A DNA stretch of 34,412 nt from Cryobacterium sp. MLB-32 (GTDB lineage Bacteria; Actinomycetota; Actinomycetes; Actinomycetales; Microbacteriaceae). Shown here one piece after another: positions 32,530 through 34,412 of the stretch (position 1 is the first letter of the stretch; every line of letters starts with the position of its first letter). Under the pieces are notes generated by a model. That model saw only the letters and a program-made list of their open reading frames with translations, searched no databases and was not told the origin of the DNA. The translations under genes were made by a program, and so were the position numbers. The stretch spans positions 1 through 34,412 of the forward strand of contig NZ_JPRS01000073.1 of NCBI RefSeq assembly GCF_000738085.1, given 5' to 3'.

Positions 32530-32554
32530 CGCGCCCTGAATTCGTCAGGGCGCG
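32530..32554. terminator. Bidirectional terminator between dps and the VOC gene
   Basis: A perfect 10-bp stem, CGCGCCCTGA with TCAGGGCGCG, closes on an ATTCG loop just after the tandem array and 13 bases from the end of the converging VOC gene. Confidence 0.75.
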
Positions 32555-32566
32555 GCGCCGTCCGCG

Positions 32567-32953
32567 CTAGCCTTCGTAGATTTCGAGGGGCAGGCCGTCC
32601 GGGTCGCGGAAGAAGAACATGCCTTTGAGAGTGTGGGGATCGGTGCGGAGTTCCTCGCACTCAACGCCACGACCGATCAGCTCGTTGCGGGCGGCCGGAA
32701 CATCATCCACCTCGAATGCGAGGTGGCGCAGCCCGAGGGCCTCCGGCCCGCTGGCCCGAGGCGGGGTGTTGGGAAACGTGAACAGCTCGATGATGTATGT
32801 GCCGTTGAGTGAGAGCTTGCCCATCCACGACTCGCGTTCCGCCCGGTAATACTCCGCCTCGAGCCGGCAGCCGAGCACCTCCTGGTAGAACGTCTTCGAG
32901 ATCTCGTAGTCGCTCGCAATGATCGCGATATGGTGCACGCCGTTTATTCGCAT
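32567..32953 (-). CDS. VOC-family glyoxalase-like protein (YaeR/SMU1112c type)
   Basis: The 128-residue single VOC domain begins MRINGVHHIAIIASDYEISKTFYQEVLG, with the first metal histidine in VHHIAI. Further ligands are the Glu in YIIELFTFPNTPP, the His in LRHLAFEVDD and the Glu in GLPLEIYEG. This four-ligand set fits a metal-dependent isomerase or lyase of the glyoxalase-I type; the YaeR-like subgroup has no established substrate. The start at ATG 32953 fits the family N terminus; a TTG at 32965 is possible. It is divergent from the aldo/keto reductase, with a 48-base gap and no obvious ribosome site on either side, so leaderless translation is plausible. Confidence 0.88.
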   Translation of the reverse strand: MRINGVHHIAIIASDYEISKTFYQEVLGCRLEAEYYRAERESWMGKLSLNGTYIIELFTFPNTPPRASGPEALGLRHLAFEVDDVPAARNELIGRGVECEELRTDPHTLKGMFFFRDPDGLPLEIYEG

Positions 32954-33001
32954 GAACCCAGTCAACTACGGATAGTGCCCGGGCCATGGCATCATGAAAA
33001 G

Positions 33002-34027
33002 GTGACCTACCTTCCCGCAGAGAACCGTTATGAGTCCATGCCGTACCGACGCACGGGGCGGAGCGGGCTCAAGTTGCCCTCGATTTCCCTCGGGCTGTGG
33101 CAGAACTTCGGCGACGACAAGCCACTCGAAACCCAGCGTGCCATCCTGCGCCGCGCCTTCGACCTCGGCATCACGCACTTCGATCTCGCGAACAACTACG
33201 GACCTCCCTACGGCAGCGCTGAGACGAACTTCGGCCAGATCTTTCGTGAGGACTTCGCCGGGCACCGCGACGAGGTCGTGCTCTCAACGAAGGCGGGCTA
33301 CGACATGTGGGACGGCCCCTACGGCAACAACGGCTCCCGCAAGTACCTGCTCTCGAGCTTGGACCAGTCCCTTGGCCGCATGGGCGTTGACTACGTCGAC
33401 ATCTTCTACTCCCACCGTGCCGACCCGGACACCCCGCTGGAAGAGACGATGGGTGCCCTCCACACGGCGGTCACGAGCGGACGCGCGCTCTACGCCGGCA
33501 TCTCCTCGTACTCGCCCGAGCGAACCCGTGAAGCCGCGGCGATCCTCGCCGACATGGGCACCACGCTGTTGATCCACCAGCCCTCTTACTCGCTGTTCAA
33601 CCGCTGGGTCGAAGACGACCTGCTGGACACCCTGGATGAGATCGGTGCCGGCTGTATCGCGTTCTCGCCTCTCGCGCAGGGGCTGCTCACCGACCGGTAC
33701 CTGCAGGGCATTCCGGGTGATTCGCGGGTGGCCCGCGACGGCTCCGCGAACAAGGACATGGTGAACGACGCGACGCTCGCGAGCATTCGCGCCCTCACCG
33801 ACATCGCGCAGGCCCGCGGGCAGTCGCTCGCTCAGATGGCGCTCGCCTGGGTGCTGCGCAATACGGCCGTGACGTCCGCGCTCATCGGGGCGTCGTCGGT
33901 GGCTCAGCTCGAGTCCAACGTGGCAGCCCTCGACAACCTGTCATTCAGCGTCGAGGAACTCGCTGCCATCGACGAGCATGCCACCGACAAGGGCATCAAC
34001 CTGTGGGCGGGCTCCAGCGCCGTCTAA
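33002..34027 (+). CDS. Aldo/keto reductase, YghZ-like
   Basis: The 341-residue TIM-barrel reductase opens MTYLPAENRYESMPYRRTG, the N terminus usual for the YghZ (L-glyceraldehyde-3-phosphate reductase) group, which supports the GTG at 33002 over ATG 33035. Catalytic residues are visible in order: Asp in THFDLANNYG, the tyrosine a few residues on, Lys in VLSTKAGYDMW and His in DIFYSHRADP. NADPH-binding segments GCIAFSPLAQGLLTDRYLQGIPGDSR and ALIGASSVAQLESNV are intact. It reduces aldehydes such as methylglyoxal or glyceraldehyde-3-phosphate with NADPH. It is divergent from the VOC gene, so both may deal with reactive aldehydes. Confidence 0.93.
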   Translation: MTYLPAENRYESMPYRRTGRSGLKLPSISLGLWQNFGDDKPLETQRAILRRAFDLGITHFDLANNYGPPYGSAETNFGQIFREDFAGHRDEVVLSTKAGYDMWDGPYGNNGSRKYLLSSLDQSLGRMGVDYVDIFYSHRADPDTPLEETMGALHTAVTSGRALYAGISSYSPERTREAAAILADMGTTLLIHQPSYSLFNRWVEDDLLDTLDEIGAGCIAFSPLAQGLLTDRYLQGIPGDSRVARDGSANKDMVNDATLASIRALTDIAQARGQSLAQMALAWVLRNTAVTSALIGASSVAQLESNVAALDNLSFSVEELAAIDEHATDKGINLWAGSSAV

Positions 34028-34082
34028 CGCAGGGCTTGTTCGATCACCGGTCAGTGTCGGTGGTGTCTGTCACACTTTTCTC

Positions 34083-34412
34083 ATGACAATCACCATCGAA
34101 GGTGTTTTCGTTGATCTGACCGGGGCGTTGGCCCGGTCAGATGTGTCCGCGAGATCGTTCGCGGAGTTGTCCGACGACGGGTCGGAGAACACCCACCGGG
34201 CGATAGCCCACCACCTGCGTGAGGTCACCGCGGCCTACGCACTGTCGGCGGCGAATATGGCCGGCCGATCCGACTGGACGCTCGGCAGGGAGGGCCTGTC
34301 GAGAAAGAAGGGATACAACAGCCCCGAGGACTACGTGCAGGCCCTCGGCGGAGGCGGCGGCGGAACCAAAGCCGATACCCGCCGCCTGATCGAGGCCGGC
34401 ACCATGGCCACC
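34083..34412 (+). CDS. DUF222 / 13E12-type HNH endonuclease family protein, N-terminal part
   Basis: An ATG at 34083 opens a frame that runs off the window after 110 codons. The translated part (MTITIEGVFVDLTGALARSD, then HHLREVTAAYALSAANMAGRSDWTLGREGLSRKKGYNSPEDYVQALG and DTRRLIEAGTMAT) matches the start of DUF222 proteins. In those, a helical repeat region with a conserved R-S-x-x-x-L-G-x-x-G-L-x-x-x-x-G segment precedes a C-terminal HNH nuclease. These occur in many copies in actinobacterial genomes and are mobile-like; their role is unclear. The HNH motif would lie beyond the window. Confidence 0.8.
   Translation, partial: MTITIEGVFVDLTGALARSDVSARSFAELSDDGSENTHRAIAHHLREVTAAYALSAANMAGRSDWTLGREGLSRKKGYNSPEDYVQALGGGGGGTKADTRRLIEAGTMAT

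Noticed and set aside
31857-32660. Minus-strand and plus-strand repeat proteins (CARSQ, RALSV and ARTES repeats) across the 15-bp array
   Set aside because: They exist only because the unit is a multiple of three and lacks stops in those frames. There is no ribosome site and no independent coding sequence.

Overview
The window is high-GC, densely coded DNA from an actinobacterium. It is most likely a psychrotolerant member of the Microbacteriaceae, possibly Cryobacterium or a close relative. The supporting evidence is a secreted DUF3494 ice-binding protein, a heliorhodopsin, a mycothiol-type formaldehyde dehydrogenase with a mycoredoxin, a large NAD-glutamate dehydrogenase, and a DUF222/13E12-type HNH protein at the right edge. 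The species is inferred from gene content only. No rRNA, tRNA, CRISPR array, integrase or transposase was seen.

Left end (1-1630): the tail of a CheR/TPR-like gene, a small CheW-like gene and a receiver-GGEEF diguanylate cyclase overlap one another by 4 nt. Their order matches the wspC-wspD-wspR end of a Wsp-type chemosensory system that makes c-di-GMP. Next (1774-6617) is a ~1614-residue NAD-glutamate dehydrogenase broken by a single-base deletion at about 5880. From 6.8 to 14 kb lie a membrane protein, a MazG-like pyrophosphohydrolase, a DUF429 protein, the ice-binding protein with a ~385-bp upstream region, a small cysteine-rich protein, a J-domain/membrane/NERD-like protein and a second diguanylate cyclase (TPR-GGEEF). 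The last two genes share an 18-bp GTCCCCC-N4-GGGGGAC palindrome upstream.

14.0-16.4 kb (minus strand) is a mycothiol and aldehyde-detoxification group: MscR-like dehydrogenase, metallo-beta-lactamase-fold hydrolase and mycoredoxin. 16.5-21.9 kb (plus) looks like a lactate/gluconeogenesis module: lactate permease, IclR regulator and PEP synthase. Similar IclR-type sites precede the permease and the regulator, and two copies of one ~75-bp palindromic repeat flank the regulator. 22.0-26.3 kb (minus) carries an unknown protein, an MhqD-like hydrolase and MhqO-like dioxygenase behind a palindromic operator, a GyrI-like protein, a heliorhodopsin and a histidine phosphatase.

26.5-34.4 kb is mixed: an AtoE-type fatty-acid transporter, an EEP-family hydrolase, an A1S_2505-like protein, a HAD phosphatase, a DarT-type ADP-ribosyltransferase with its N-terminal zinc-knuckle displaced by a frameshift, a MOSC protein, Dps, a VOC protein, an aldo/keto reductase and the start of a DUF222 gene. 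Three unrelated tandem repeats (6, 7 and 15 bp) lie just beyond gene ends. The 15-bp array begins with the last codons of dps. The two frameshifts are each repaired by adding one base, so assembly error must be excluded before calling either gene dead.
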